A DNA stretch of 64,000 bases from Nannocystis sp. (GTDB lineage: Bacteria; Myxococcota_A; Polyangia; Nannocystales; Nannocystaceae), in NCBI RefSeq assembly GCF_016714285.1, contig NZ_JADJNN010000002.1, positions 18,501-82,500 of the forward strand, read 5' to 3'. Made by a program: the position numbers and the translations under genes. Shown in pieces: positions 1 to 12,695 of the stretch (position 1 is its first letter; each line of letters begins with the position of its first letter). A model generated the notes under the pieces. The model was given only the letters and a program-made list of their open reading frames with translations. It searched no databases and was not told the origin of the DNA.

Positions 1-564
1 GGCTTCGAGACCACCTTCGGCGTCAATCACCTCGGCCACTTCGTGCTCACGCATGAATTGTTGCCGCTGCTGCGGCGCAGCGCGCCGGCGCGGGTCGTGG
101 TGCTCGCGTCCGAGGCCCACCGCGGCGCGCGCGGCGGGCTCGACTTCGACGACCTGCAGCTGCGCCGCAAGTACGGCGGATGGAAGGCCTACTCCCGCTC
201 CAAGCTGGCCAACCTGTTGTTCACGCTCGAGCTGGCCGAGCGCCTGCGCGGCAGCGGTGTCACGGTCAACGCGGTCCACCCCGGGGTGGTCGCCTCCGAG
301 TTCGCCGCCAGCGAGGACATCGGCGTGCTGTTCGGCTTCCTGTGGAAAATCTCGCGCTGGGCCTTGCTGAGCCCGGAGCAGGGCGCCCGCACCTCGGTCT
401 ACGTGGCGAGCGCGCCGGAGCTGGCGGAGGTCTCGGGCGGCTACTTCGCGCGCTGCAAGCCGGCGCGCCCGACCCGGGCCGCACAGGACCGCGGGGCCGC
501 GCTGCGGCTGTGGGAGATCAGCGAGCAGCTGACGGCGACGACGGCGTCGACGGCGTCGGCTTGA
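1..564 (+). CDS. Short-chain dehydrogenase/reductase, C-terminal part (5' end outside window)
   Basis: The reading frame is open from base 1, so the gene starts upstream of the window. The visible 187 residues show the second half of a classical SDR fold: a VNHLGHF segment (the Asn of the catalytic tetrad), the active-site YSRSK (Tyr-xxx-Lys), and NAVHPGVV after it. This pattern is typical of the retinol-dehydrogenase/WW-oxidoreductase-like branch, NAD(P)-dependent alcohol/ketone oxidoreductases. The substrate cannot be deduced. The TGXXXGXG nucleotide-binding motif lies off the edge. The last 47 bases overlap convergently with the metalloprotease gene on the other strand. Confidence 0.88.
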   Translation, partial: GFETTFGVNHLGHFVLTHELLPLLRRSAPARVVVLASEAHRGARGGLDFDDLQLRRKYGGWKAYSRSKLANLLFTLELAERLRGSGVTVNAVHPGVVASEFAASEDIGVLFGFLWKISRWALLSPEQGARTSVYVASAPELAEVSGGYFARCKPARPTRAAQDRGAALRLWEISEQLTATTASTASA

Positions 565-1252
565 CCGCCCGCTCGAGCAACATCTTCGACGCGAGCATGC
601 GGTCCCGGTGCTTGCGCATGCGCAGCACCTCGGGCTCGGCGAAGGTCAGCTCGGAGACCATGGGCGTGAGCCGCACGCTCTTGTTCATCAGGCTGATGTC
701 GTAGGTGGAGTGCGGCAGGCCGAAGAAGTGGCCGAGCTCGTGTGACAGCACCAGCGAGCCGGCGATGCGCGAGAGGATGACCCAGCGGTGGCTGCGGTCG
801 GCCCGCTCGCGCCAGTGGACCCCGCGGATCTCGTTGCCGGCGATGTCGACGTCGGCGAGGCGGCCGACCACGAAGACGTGGACCACGCCGCGGGTGAAGC
901 GGTCGTGGCCGAGCGCGTCGCGCTCGTCGCGGTCGTCGATCTCCAGCTCGCTCGCGGGCACGGCGTCGGCGGCGACGATCTCGAAGCTGGTATCGATGAG
1001 CGCGAAGTGGCGGTCGGCCTGCTCGATCTGCTCGCGCACCCAGGCCACGTCCTGCGTGGCGCCCTCCGGCGTCACGACCATGTGCAGGTGCACGCCGAAG
1101 CAGTGCGTAGTGGCGAGGCAGCGCGGGGTGTCGCGCACGTAGGCGGCCAGGTCGACCTTGCTGTCCTCAGGGACAGGTACAGCGGGCAGCGCGGGAGCCA
1201 CCATCGACAGCAATATCAGCCACAGCGACGACATGTCCGGCAACCCTATCAT
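518..1252 (-). CDS. Secreted metzincin-type zinc metalloprotease
   Basis: Encodes 244 residues. A hydrophobic N-terminal segment (about residues 8-25) reads as a signal peptide. HELGHFFGLPH (residues 171-181) matches the metzincin zinc site HExxHxxGxxH, and SLMN about eight residues later supplies a plausible Met-turn. It is therefore likely an exported peptidase; the substrate is unknown. Start choice: the ATG at 1252 overlaps the metF stop as ATGA, which implies translational coupling; the alternative ATG at 1234 also keeps a signal peptide. The 3' end overlaps the convergent SDR gene by 47 bases. It is short and has no visible propeptide or C-terminal domain, so it may be a minimal matrixin/archaemetzincin-like enzyme; the exact family is unresolved. 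Confidence 0.8.
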   Translation of the reverse strand: MIGLPDMSSLWLILLSMVAPALPAVPVPEDSKVDLAAYVRDTPRCLATTHCFGVHLHMVVTPEGATQDVAWVREQIEQADRHFALIDTSFEIVAADAVPASELEIDDRDERDALGHDRFTRGVVHVFVVGRLADVDIAGNEIRGVHWRERADRSHRWVILSRIAGSLVLSHELGHFFGLPHSTYDISLMNKSVRLTPMVSELTFAEPEVLRMRKHRDRMLASKMLLERAVKPTPSTPSSPSAAR

Positions 1253-2163
1253 CCGTAGCAGGCGCGCGAGAGCTGGAGGATCTCGAAGATCGCGCGGGTC
1301 GCCGGGGAGCGGTTGAGCGTATAGAAGTGGATGCCCGGGACGCCGGGCCGCGGGTGGGTGAAGGGGTCCGGCGCGGGCGCCTGGAGCAGGGCGCGGCACT
1401 GGTGCGCGGCGTACGAGACGCCGGCCCAGAACACCTCCTGTGGGTCGTCGGCGACGCTCTCGAGCCGGCGCTGCAGCGGCTGCGGCAGGCTCGCGCCGCA
1501 CATCTGGGTGAAGCGGCGGATCTGCTCGAAGTTCGTGACCGGCATGATGCCCGGGAGGATCGGCACGCGGATGCCGGCCTCCACGGCGCGGCGCTCGAAG
1601 GCGTGGAAGGTCGCGTTGTCGAAGAAGAGCTGGGAGATCAAGAAGTCGACGCCGGCGTCGACCTTGGTCTTGAGGTGGCGCAGGTCGCTGGCGCCGTCCT
1701 CGGCCTCCGGGTGGACCTCCGGGTAGCAGGCCGCGCCGACGCAGAACGGGCCGCGCTCGCGGATGAAGGCGACCAGCTCGCTGGCGAAGCGCAGGCCGCC
1801 GGGCGGCGCCTCGAACTTGCTCTGGCCCTGCGGCGGGTCGCCGCGCAGGGCCAGGATGTTGTGGATGTCGTGCTCACCGAGCTGGTCGAGGACGCGGGCC
1901 AGCTCATCCTTGGTCGCGCCGACGCAGGTGAGGTGGGCCATCGGCTCGACGCCGAGCTGCTTCTTGATCTTGCCGACCAGCTCGATCGTGCGGGCGCGGG
2001 TGCTGCCGCCGGCGCCGTACGTGACCGACACGAAGTCGGGGCCGAGCGGGGCGAGCTGCTCGAGGCTACGCCACAGCACCTCCTCACCCTTCTCGGTCTT
2101 CGGCGGGAAGAACTCGAAGCTGAAGACCGGCCGCTTGTGCGCCAGCCGCTCGCGGATAAGCAT
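1249..2163 (-). CDS. metF: 5,10-methylenetetrahydrofolate reductase
   Basis: 304 residues, close to the usual bacterial MetF length (about 296). It reduces 5,10-methylene-THF to 5-methyl-THF using FAD, supplying the methyl group for methionine synthase (metH at 53093). Visible family motifs: FSFEFFPPKT at residues 14-23, VSVTYGAGGSTR at 45-56, HLTCVGAT at 77-84, then ILALRGDPP and the C-terminal PGIMPVTNF. It forms a TIM barrel and acts in the cytoplasm. The ATG at 2163 was chosen because homology begins there; upstream codons in frame look non-coding. The stop overlaps the metalloprotease start (ATGA), so the two genes are probably co-transcribed although functionally unrelated. Confidence 0.96.
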   Translation of the reverse strand: MLIRERLAHKRPVFSFEFFPPKTEKGEEVLWRSLEQLAPLGPDFVSVTYGAGGSTRARTIELVGKIKKQLGVEPMAHLTCVGATKDELARVLDQLGEHDIHNILALRGDPPQGQSKFEAPPGGLRFASELVAFIRERGPFCVGAACYPEVHPEAEDGASDLRHLKTKVDAGVDFLISQLFFDNATFHAFERRAVEAGIRVPILPGIMPVTNFEQIRRFTQMCGASLPQPLQRRLESVADDPQEVFWAGVSYAAHQCRALLQAPAPDPFTHPRPGVPGIHFYTLNRSPATRAIFEILQLSRACYG

Positions 2164-2228
2164 GTCTGGCTGGGTAGCACGGGCCCAGAACTTGGTCCAG
2201 AGCCGCGCCCCTGGTACACGGCGAGCGC

Positions 2229-3779
2229 ATGCGCTGGTTCGTCCGCGGCGACATCGACGGGTTCTTCGGCCTCGCGGTCGACAACCTGGTCCAGCTCCTC
2301 CTGATCGACGCGCTGTGTCGGCTGGTGCTCGGCTTCCCCGACGCGCTGCTCTACGGTCAGGTGCTGCCGGGCGCCGCGGTGTCGCTGCTGGTCGGCAACT
2401 TCTACTACGCATGGCAGGCGCGGCGGCTCGCGCGGGCCACCGGCCGCGACGACCTGTGCGCGCTGCCCTACGGCATCAACACCGTGTCGGTGTTCGCACA
2501 TGTCTTTTTGGTCATGTTGCCGGCCAAGCTGGCGGCGACCGCCGCGGGCGCGGCGGACCCGGTGCGGGTCGCGTGGCAGGCCGGGCTGGTCGCGTGCCTC
2601 GGCTCCGGGCTGATCGAGCTAGCGGGATCCTTCGTGGCCGAGCGCGTGCGCCGGGCGACGCCGAGAGCCGCGCTGCTCTCCACCCTCGCTGGCGTCGCGC
2701 TCGGCTTCATCTCGATCGGGTTCCTGTTTCGCAGCTTCGCCCGGCCGGTCATCGGCCTCACCACCCTCGCCGTGCTGCTGCTGGTGTACTTCGGGCGGGT
2801 CCGCTTCCGCGGCGGCGTACCGGGCGGACTCGTGGCCGTCGCGCTCGGCACCCTGCTCGCGTGGATCACCGGCGTCGCCCCGGTCGGCGCGATGCCGACG
2901 CAGAGCCAGGGCCTGCAGCTGCCGCTGCCGGTGCTCGGCGAGCTGTTCGCGGCCATCCGGGGCGACCTGCTGTGGAGCTACCTCGCGGTCATCGTGCCGA
3001 TGGGGATCTTCAACGTGGTCGGCTCGCTGCAGAACATCGAGGCCGCCGAGGCCGCCGGCGACAGCTACCCGACGCGGCCCTCGCTGGTCGTCAACGGCCT
3101 CGGCACGCTCGCGGCCGCCGCGTTCGGCTCGTGCTTCCCGACCACGATCTACATCGGCCACCCAGGCTGGAAGGCGATGGGCGCCCGCGCCGGCTACTCG
3201 ATCCTCAGCGGCGTGTTCAGCACGATCGTGTGCCTCACCGGCAGCCTGGCCTACATCGCCTGGGCCGTGCCGATCGAGGCCGGCATGGCGATCGTCCTGT
3301 GGATCGGCCTGGTGATCACGGCCCAGGCGTTCCAGGCCACGCCCCGCGAGCACGCGCCCGCGGTCGTGCTCGGCATGCTGCCCGGCGTGGCCGCCTGGGG
3401 CGCCCTGATGGCCAAGGCCGGCCTGCGCGCCGGCGGCACGGTCATGAGCCCGGCGCTGGTGCCCGCGTTCCAGCAGGCCGACGTGTGGATCGACGGCGCC
3501 TTCGCGCTCGAGCAGGGCTTCATCTTCACCGCGATGCTGCTCTCGGCCGCGACCGTCGCGGTGATCGAGCGCCGCTTCGTGCAGGCCGCCGCGTGGTGCC
3601 TGGTCGCGGCCGCGCTGTCGCTCACCGGCCTGATGCACAGCTACGCGTGGACCCCCGCCGACACGGTGCTCTCGCTGACACCGGCGTGGAGCTTCGCCGG
3701 CGGCTACGCGCTGATGGCCGCCGTGTTCCTGCTGGCGCCGCTGCTCACCACACCCGACGATCAGCGCACCCACACGTAG
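2229..3779 (+). CDS. NCS2/AzgA-like multi-pass permease
   Basis: 516 residues dominated by about 12-14 hydrophobic helices, so an inner-membrane transporter. The overall pattern, with a conserved central block (GSLQNIEAAEAAGDSYP, then CFPTTIYIGHPGWK at roughly residues 275-325), resembles the xanthine/uracil/vitamin C permease superfamily, in which such segments line the substrate site. The substrate cannot be assigned. It starts 65 bases from the divergent metF start, so the short gap must hold both promoters. The 3' end overlaps the fibrinogen-domain lipoprotein convergently by 19 bases. Confidence 0.78.
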   Translation: MRWFVRGDIDGFFGLAVDNLVQLLLIDALCRLVLGFPDALLYGQVLPGAAVSLLVGNFYYAWQARRLARATGRDDLCALPYGINTVSVFAHVFLVMLPAKLAATAAGAADPVRVAWQAGLVACLGSGLIELAGSFVAERVRRATPRAALLSTLAGVALGFISIGFLFRSFARPVIGLTTLAVLLLVYFGRVRFRGGVPGGLVAVALGTLLAWITGVAPVGAMPTQSQGLQLPLPVLGELFAAIRGDLLWSYLAVIVPMGIFNVVGSLQNIEAAEAAGDSYPTRPSLVVNGLGTLAAAAFGSCFPTTIYIGHPGWKAMGARAGYSILSGVFSTIVCLTGSLAYIAWAVPIEAGMAIVLWIGLVITAQAFQATPREHAPAVVLGMLPGVAAWGALMAKAGLRAGGTVMSPALVPAFQQADVWIDGAFALEQGFIFTAMLLSAATVAVIERRFVQAAAWCLVAAALSLTGLMHSYAWTPADTVLSLTPAWSFAGGYALMAAVFLLAPLLTTPDDQRTHT

Positions 3780-4771
3780 CCGAACGCCAGGCGCGCGGCC
3801 AGGCCGGAGTCCATCTGCGGGCCGACCCAGCAGCTCTCGCCGCCGGCTGACCCGCTGAAGCTGTTGCAGTGCACGCGCGCCCCGACGCCGATGTACGAGT
3901 CGGGATCGATGCAGACCTGGTCGCCCTGATTGTCGGCGATCACGCCGATCCGCACCCGCGCCGACCCATAGTCGTCGACCTTCATGCGGATGTTGAGCCC
4001 CTGGCGCAGACAGCCGACCTGCAGCAGCGCGTCCGGCACCAGCGCCTGCCAGGAGCCGGTGCTCGGCGCGACCTCGAGGGCCTGGTCGGCGGCCATCAAC
4101 GCGTGCAGCGAGGGCCCCTGCGCCGGCATCACCAGCGTGTTCGGCTGCGGCGCGCCGGCCTCAACCACCGGGTACTCGAGCCCAACGCGCAGCTCGCTCA
4201 GCGGCACGGAGGCGTAGCTCGGTAGCTTGGCCTCCGTGTGGTCGTAGGCCGGCTCACCGAAGCTGTCCGGGTCGTCCCAGTGGTCGAGCTCGACGTCAGG
4301 CAGCGCGTACTGAAAGGTCTTCGCGCGGCCGTCGACCTTGACCACCAGAGTCCAGCCGCCGCCGTCCGCGACCATCTCGCAGTGGACCATGAACGGCGCC
4401 CCCGGCCCCGCGCCGTCCGGGTCGATCGGGTAGACGCCGCTCACCTGCACCCCGTGCTCGTCGCGGTAGGCCAGGCACGAGGCCGCGACCGGCACGCAGC
4501 TGCCCGCGATGCAGGTGCCCTCGCAGCCGTCGCACCCGGAGATGCCGCTCGTGCCGGTGCTCGTCGCAACGCCGCCGGTCACCCCATCACCGCTGGCCCC
4601 CTCGCTGCTCGTGACCCCCTCGCCGCTAGCAGCCTCGCCGCTCGTTTCGAGCGCGCCGCTCGCCGAGCTGGTCGTCGCGGGCCCGTCGGCGCCGCCGAGG
4701 TCGAAGGCGGGGTTACGAGCGCAGGCCGCGAGCCACAGCAGCTGCGCCACGACGGATGCACGCAACATCAT
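3761..4771 (-). CDS. Lipoprotein with fibrinogen C-terminal-like domain
   Basis: 336 residues. The N-terminus MMLRASVVAQLLWLAAC is a lipoprotein signal peptide with Cys as the modified residue. A Ser/Thr/Gly/Glu low-complexity linker (about residues 22-75) follows, then a small Cys cluster (CDGCEGTCIAGSC). The remainder resembles fibrinogen-related domains: SCLAYRDEHG, YPIDPDGAG, then HCEMVADGGGWTLV, the GGGW hallmark. Such myxobacterial lipoproteins are surface exposed; a ligand-binding role is inference. The start is 20 bases after the upstream kinase stop, so it may be co-transcribed with it. The 3' end overlaps the convergent permease by 19 bases. Confidence 0.8.
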   Translation of the reverse strand: MMLRASVVAQLLWLAACARNPAFDLGGADGPATTSSASGALETSGEAASGEGVTSSEGASGDGVTGGVATSTGTSGISGCDGCEGTCIAGSCVPVAASCLAYRDEHGVQVSGVYPIDPDGAGPGAPFMVHCEMVADGGGWTLVVKVDGRAKTFQYALPDVELDHWDDPDSFGEPAYDHTEAKLPSYASVPLSELRVGLEYPVVEAGAPQPNTLVMPAQGPSLHALMAADQALEVAPSTGSWQALVPDALLQVGCLRQGLNIRMKVDDYGSARVRIGVIADNQGDQVCIDPDSYIGVGARVHCNSFSGSAGGESCWVGPQMDSGLAARLAFGYVWVR

Positions 4772-4791
4772 GCCGGTCCGTCGCGCGTCGA

Positions 4792-7398
4792 TCACTCGCC
4801 GAGCTTGCCCTTGACCTTGGCGATGCGCGGCCCGGCCTTGGCGTCGCCGAGCTGCTGGGCCTTCTCGTACTGGGTGAGCGCGTCGCGGTAGCGCAGCGCG
4901 TTGTAGTACGCGTCGCCGAGCTTGATCCGGTAGCTGCCGTTGTTCGGGGCGATCGCCACCGCCTGCTCGGCGTAGCGCTGGGCCTTGGTCGACGAGCCGC
5001 GGTCGAAGTAGATGTCGCTGAGGCCGATCAACGCCTCGGCGCACTTGCGGTCGTAGCTGATCGCCTGGTTGAACAGGCCCTCGGCCTCGCTGCGACGGCC
5101 GCCGTTCAGCGCCGCCGTGCCCTGCCCCGCCAGCTCACTGGCCTTGGCCGGGTCGCGCTTGACCGCCGCCTCGACCTCGGCCTCGACCTCCGTCTCGACC
5201 TTCTTCTTGCCCGGCACTCGCGGCTTCTTGCCCGGCTCCTCCGGCGGCGTCTCGACCACCGGCGGCGTCTCGACCACCGGGTCCTTCTCCACCGGCGGCG
5301 GCTTCGGCTCCGGCTCCGGCTCGGCCTTGGGACCGACCAGCCCGGCCCCGCGCATCGCCTCCTGGGCCTCGATCGACTTGCTGAGCGGGACCCGGTTCAT
5401 CGCCAGCTGCTTCGACCACTTGCCCTGCTTGTCGGCCTCCGGTGCCATCGCGGCGCTGGCGATCCGTGCGCCGGCCAGCTCCGACTCGCGCAGCTTGCCC
5501 GCTACCATGCGGTCGCGCAGCTCGTCGCGCTCCTTCTCCGAGCGCATCGCTCGCTCGCGGGCCAACGCGTTGTCCGCGTCGAAGATGAGCACCCAGTCGT
5601 AATAATCGTAGGCCAGCGGCTTGGTCGCCTCGATGTTCCAGAACTTGTCGGCGACGGTGAGCAGCTGCGCGCTGAACTCCTTGCGCAGCGTCTCACCGGC
5701 CTTGTCCGCCAGCGCCTCGCCGGGCCCGGCGATCGCCTCGAGCTCGACCAGCTTCTTGAGCGCGACCGGGTCGGCCTCCTCGGGCGCATACACGTATTGA
5801 CCGACCGCCGCCGCGTCGCGGGCCTCCTGGCTCAGCGCCTCGATCTGCGCCACCACCTCGGGCGGCACCTCGGGCGAGCGCAGCAGCAGCAGCGCCACAC
5901 CGGTGAGCGCCGCGGCGCCGACCGCCACCGCCGGCAGCAACCACCGCCGCCGCGGCCCGGCCGGCTCGGCGTGCGGGCTCGGCATGCGGGAGATCAGGCT
6001 GGCGCGCCGCTCCGGCTCGACGTCGGGCAGCGGCAGGTCGTCCCACTCGGTGGTCACGCCCGCGGCGATCTGCGCCTCGCACAGCAGCGCCTCGAGCTCC
6101 GCCATATCCTTCGGACGCCGGTTCGGGTCCTTCTCGAGGCAGCCCATGATGACGTCCTCGAGCGCCTTCGGCCCGGCCCCCGGGCGGGCCACGCTCGGCC
6201 GCGGCGGCACGATGTTGATCTGCGCCAGCAGGACATCGGCGAGGTTCTCCATCACGAAGGGCGGGTGGTGCACGAGCATCTCGTAGGCCACGCAGCCGAG
6301 CGCGTAGATGTCGAGGCGACCGTCGAACTCGGCGCCCGAGATCTGCTCCGGCGGCATGTACTGCGGGGTGCCGGCGATCGGTCCGCCGCCGTCGCTCTGC
6401 CGGCTCAGCATCGCCGCCACGCCGAAGTCGACGATCTTCACCATGTCGCGCCGGCCCTCGCTCTGCACGAGGATGATGTTCTCCGGCTTGATGTCGCGAT
6501 GGACGATGCCCGCCTTGTGCGCCGCGCCGAGGCCCTTGCAGATCTGACGCAGGATCGCGAACACCCGGCCGACCTCGATCTCCCCCTCGGTGAGCGCCGC
6601 CAGGTCGACGCCCGCCAGCAGCTCCATGCAGAAGAACAGGCGCCCGTCCGGCAGCTCGCCGAAGTCGAAGATCTCGACGTTGTTCTTCGAGCCCGCCCGC
6701 GCGGCCGCCCGCGCCTCCTCGCGAAACACCTGCGCCGTGTCGCTGCGCTCGCTGAGCTCGGCCCGCAAGATCTTCAGCGCCACCCGCCGCTCGATGTCGA
6801 TGTGCTCGGCCTCGTAGACCACGCCCATCCCGCCCTCACCGAGCCAGCGCAGCAGGCGATAGCGCGTGCCCGGGATGGCCTTGCCGGCGATCAGACGGAT
6901 GTGCGCCCGCTCCACCACGGGCCCGCTCTCGGCCGGAGCCGGGGCCAGACTCTGCACCCGGGTCGCGCGCATCTGCAGCCCGAGGTCCGGCGTGGTCGCC
7001 GAGAAGTCGCCCGTCTGCGGCCGCCGCAGCGCCGCATCATCGCGCTCCGGTGCACGCACGGGCATCGTCTGCCCACCCGCAAGGCCACCAGCGACCCCCA
7101 CCAGCTGACTCGGCAAGGCGTGCAGCGTGTGGCTCGTGTCGATCGCGGCGCCGGGCTTGCGCAGCACCTCATCGTCCTGCTCCCGACGCGCCCGCGGCGT
7201 GACCATCGGCGCAGGCATCGGAGCCACCATGGGAGCCGGCCGGGCCGAGGCGATCGGTGGGGTCGGACGAGCGACCGGCATCACCGGGGCTGCGGCCTTG
7301 CTCGCCGCCTGCACCGACGCGGGCAGGCCGATGCCGAAGACGGTTCGCCCCTTGTTCTTCTCGCCCTGCTCGTCGCCTTCCGAGCCTTCGTCCGCCAT
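4792..7398 (-). CDS. Membrane Ser/Thr protein kinase with C-terminal TPR repeats
   Basis: 868 residues. A Pro/Ala-rich leader (1-175) precedes a Hanks-type kinase domain (about 180-450): glycine loop LGEGGMGVVY, Lys209 in VALKIL, catalytic HRDIKPEN at 300-307, DFG at 324-326 and GTPQYMPPE. A basic stretch followed by one transmembrane helix (VAVGAAALTGVALLLL) puts the kinase in the cytoplasm. The outer part carries Pro/Glu/Lys-rich spacers and at least three TPR-like repeats near the C-terminus (EAEGLFNQAIS, KAQRYAEQAVA, DALTQYEKAQ). This is the usual myxobacterial signalling-kinase layout. The ATG at 7398 is preceded by GAGAGG and divergent from the carboxylase operon. The signal sensed is unknown. 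Confidence 0.92.
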   Translation of the reverse strand: MADEGSEGDEQGEKNKGRTVFGIGLPASVQAASKAAAPVMPVARPTPPIASARPAPMVAPMPAPMVTPRARREQDDEVLRKPGAAIDTSHTLHALPSQLVGVAGGLAGGQTMPVRAPERDDAALRRPQTGDFSATTPDLGLQMRATRVQSLAPAPAESGPVVERAHIRLIAGKAIPGTRYRLLRWLGEGGMGVVYEAEHIDIERRVALKILRAELSERSDTAQVFREEARAAARAGSKNNVEIFDFGELPDGRLFFCMELLAGVDLAALTEGEIEVGRVFAILRQICKGLGAAHKAGIVHRDIKPENIILVQSEGRRDMVKIVDFGVAAMLSRQSDGGGPIAGTPQYMPPEQISGAEFDGRLDIYALGCVAYEMLVHHPPFVMENLADVLLAQINIVPPRPSVARPGAGPKALEDVIMGCLEKDPNRRPKDMAELEALLCEAQIAAGVTTEWDDLPLPDVEPERRASLISRMPSPHAEPAGPRRRWLLPAVAVGAAALTGVALLLLRSPEVPPEVVAQIEALSQEARDAAAVGQYVYAPEEADPVALKKLVELEAIAGPGEALADKAGETLRKEFSAQLLTVADKFWNIEATKPLAYDYYDWVLIFDADNALARERAMRSEKERDELRDRMVAGKLRESELAGARIASAAMAPEADKQGKWSKQLAMNRVPLSKSIEAQEAMRGAGLVGPKAEPEPEPKPPPVEKDPVVETPPVVETPPEEPGKKPRVPGKKKVETEVEAEVEAAVKRDPAKASELAGQGTAALNGGRRSEAEGLFNQAISYDRKCAEALIGLSDIYFDRGSSTKAQRYAEQAVAIAPNNGSYRIKLGDAYYNALRYRDALTQYEKAQQLGDAKAGPRIAKVKGKLGE

Positions 7399-7570
7399 GG
7401 GAAACCTCTCGACCGGGCGAGTATACGGTAGCTGCGCCGCGCACATGCGCGGACGCCGGACGATCTTTGTGGTGGTGCAACAACTTCCACCAGACAGCCC
7501 GGAGCGCCTGCGCGCTACGCGGCAGAATCGAGCGCGGGTCCAGCAAAACGGTGATAGCCTCGCCCGCGCC

Positions 7571-8947
<1,377 letters not shown>

Positions 8948-8960
8948 AACGACCTGTCCC

Positions 8961-10690
<1,730 letters not shown>

Positions 10691-10691
<1 letters not shown>

Positions 10692-11347
10692 TGACCCCAG
10701 ACAGCCGCCTCCACCCGCCCACCCTCACGGCCCGGCTCGTCCGCCTGCCAAACGGCCAGCTCCGCCTCGAGTCCCCCACCGTCGGCCTCTACCGCGAGGC
10801 CCCGCGCCCCGGCAGCCTCGTCACCCCCGACTCCCCCATCGGCCAGCTCGAGATCCTCGGCGTCCTCCACCACCTCCTCGCCCCCAGCGAGGCCGCCGGC
10901 GTCGTCCTCCCCGCACCACCAGACACCCCCCACCTCGCCCACCACCTCGCCCGCCGGCCCGTCGCCCACGGCGACCTCCTCGTCGCCCTCGACCCCGAGG
11001 CCGCCACCGCCACCGCCGCTGCCCTCACCAGCACCAGCGCCGTCGCCGGCACCAGCTCTGGCCAGACCGGCAAGCTCGTGTTCCGGGCCCCCACCGCCGG
11101 CCGCTTCTACACCCGCCCCGGCCCCGGCAAACCAGCCCTCATCGCCCCCGGCACCGAGCTCCGCACCGGCCAGGCCGTCGGCCTCATCGAGGTCATGAAG
11201 ACCTTCAGCCGCCTCCACTACAACGGCGGCGAGCGCGGCGGCGAGGGCCTCCCCGCGCAGGCGCGAGTCAAGGCGATCCTCGTCAAGGACGAGACCGACG
11301 TGGCCGCTGGCGACCCCCTCTTCGAAGTCGAAGCATCCGCAGACTAA
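10691..11347 (+). CDS. Biotin carboxyl carrier protein with two biotinyl-like domains
   Basis: 218 residues. The C-terminal half is a biotinyl domain with EVMKTF at residues 167-172; Lys170 is the predicted biotin site (EAMKM is commonest, EVMK variants are known). After the biotin hairpin there is an extra Gly/Glu-rich loop (YNGGERGGEGLPAQ, about 177-190). The N-terminal half (about 28-72) seems to repeat the same pattern: SPTVGLYREAPRPG against APTAGRFYTRPGPG, and LEILGVLHHL against GLIEVMKTF. It has no lysine at the modification position, so it looks like a degenerate second copy (inference). The start overlaps the carboxyltransferase stop by one base. The partner ligase is birA at 26029. 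Confidence 0.88.
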
Positions 11348-11368
11348 GAAGATCCCCCGAGGGCCCTC

Positions 11369-12469
11369 ATGGACGACACGACCCGCGACCGACGCGACCA
11401 GGCCCGCTGGCTCATCCTCCTCGCCACCCTGGCCGGCGCCCTCTACCTGTGCTGGTTGATGCTCAAGCCCTTCATCGGCGTGCTCCTGTGGGCAGCCGTG
11501 CTGACGATGAGCTTCGACCCTGTGCACCGCCGCATCGTCGCCCGCACCGGGCGCCCCAACCTGAGCGCCATCCTCTGCTGCCTGCTCGTGGTCCTCACGA
11601 TCGGCGTCCCCGCCGGCCTCATCAGCTGGGCGATCCTCCACGAGATCGTCCCCGCCGTGTCCCACCTCGAGGGCGGTGTCAGCGACCTCCTGAGCCCCGA
11701 CTCACCCTACACCGGCGAGGTGATCCAGTGGCTCGGCAAATACATCGACCTCGCCAAGGCCCGCGCCGAGATCGTCACCCAGCTCGGCAGCTTTAGCACC
11801 GCCGCCCGCACCGTGGCCTTCGTCGGCAGCGTCGTCGGCACCCTCGTCGAGTCCCTCTTCGTCGTGTTCGTGATGTTCTATCTGTTTCGCGACGGCAAGC
11901 AGGTGCGCGCCGCCCTGTCGAGCGTGATCCCGCTGCGCCACCGCGAGACCTACGCGATCTTCCTGCGCACCCGCGAGGTGGTCGGCGCCTCGGTCTACGG
12001 CGTGCTCGTCATCGCCGCGGTCCAGGGCGCCCTCGGCGGCCTCGCCTTCTGGGTCCTCGGCCTGCCCTCCGCGGTGCTGTGGGCCGTCGCCATGATGTTC
12101 CTGTCGCTCATCCCCGTGACCGGCTCCTTCGTGGTCTGGATCCCCGCCGCGATCTACCTCGCCACCCACGGCTCGTGGATCTCCGCGATCCTCCTCGCTA
12201 TCTGGGGCACCTTCGTCATCGGCACCATCGACAACTTCCTCCGCCCCAAGCTGGTCGGCGAGCGCGCCAAGCTCCACGAGCTCTTCATCTTCTTCGCCGT
12301 CCTCGGCGGCCTCCAGGTCTTCGGCCTCCTCGGCATCGTCCTCGGGCCGGTGGTCCTGGCCATCGCCATCGCCCTCTTCGACGCCTTCCGCCACCCCATC
12401 GAGGCCAACGCCTCGCAGACGATGACGACCATGACCAACGCCAGCGTCACCCCGACGATGCTGCCCTGA
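11369..12469 (+). CDS. AI-2E family (TqsA/YdiK-like) membrane permease
   Basis: 366 residues with 7-8 predicted membrane helices in the AI-2E (PF01594) arrangement: two N-terminal helices, a soluble stretch with amphipathic helices (about 90-150), then hydrophobic segments and a conserved C-terminal part (FIGTIDNFLRPK-like, then LGGLQVFGLLGIVLGPV). Members include quorum-signal exporters and ion transporters, so the substrate is open. GAGGG nine bases before the ATG is a reasonable ribosome site. The gap to the carrier gene is only 21 bases, so it may be read through from the carboxylase operon. Confidence 0.9.
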   Translation: MDDTTRDRRDQARWLILLATLAGALYLCWLMLKPFIGVLLWAAVLTMSFDPVHRRIVARTGRPNLSAILCCLLVVLTIGVPAGLISWAILHEIVPAVSHLEGGVSDLLSPDSPYTGEVIQWLGKYIDLAKARAEIVTQLGSFSTAARTVAFVGSVVGTLVESLFVVFVMFYLFRDGKQVRAALSSVIPLRHRETYAIFLRTREVVGASVYGVLVIAAVQGALGGLAFWVLGLPSAVLWAVAMMFLSLIPVTGSFVVWIPAAIYLATHGSWISAILLAIWGTFVIGTIDNFLRPKLVGERAKLHELFIFFAVLGGLQVFGLLGIVLGPVVLAIAIALFDAFRHPIEANASQTMTTMTNASVTPTMLP

Positions 12470-12695
12470 ACCAATAGAAACGACCGGCTGCAACGGGGCC
12501 CGCACCCCAAACCCTGGACGAAAAGACGCGGACCTCGCAGCAGCCGGCCGTGAACGCCGACCGATGTTCGAACCGTTAGCGTCCACCGGACCCGCGATGG
12601 ATCACCGACATGCAACGAAGGTCGGCAAACCCCTGTACACGACCCAATCAGGCGTCACGCCGCTGTCGCGAAGCCGTCACTCGATGAGCGCGATT
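12470..12695. other. Gene-free stretch downstream of the AI-2E permease
   Basis: No convincing coding frame was found on either strand. The 8-base inverted arms CCGGCTGC (12484-12491) and GCAGCCGG (12540-12547) could close a long-loop hairpin after the permease, but there is no T-run, so a terminator is only a possibility. Confidence 0.4.

Noticed and set aside
1327..2304. Long open frames antisense to metF
   Set aside because: They are the mirror of a GC-rich coding strand: composition is Ala/Arg/Gly/Asp repetitive, and metF motifs on the other strand are unmistakable.
4756..7431. 891-codon frame antisense to the Ser/Thr kinase
   Set aside because: The product is Arg/Leu/His-rich without domain motifs, while the minus-strand frame carries a complete kinase.
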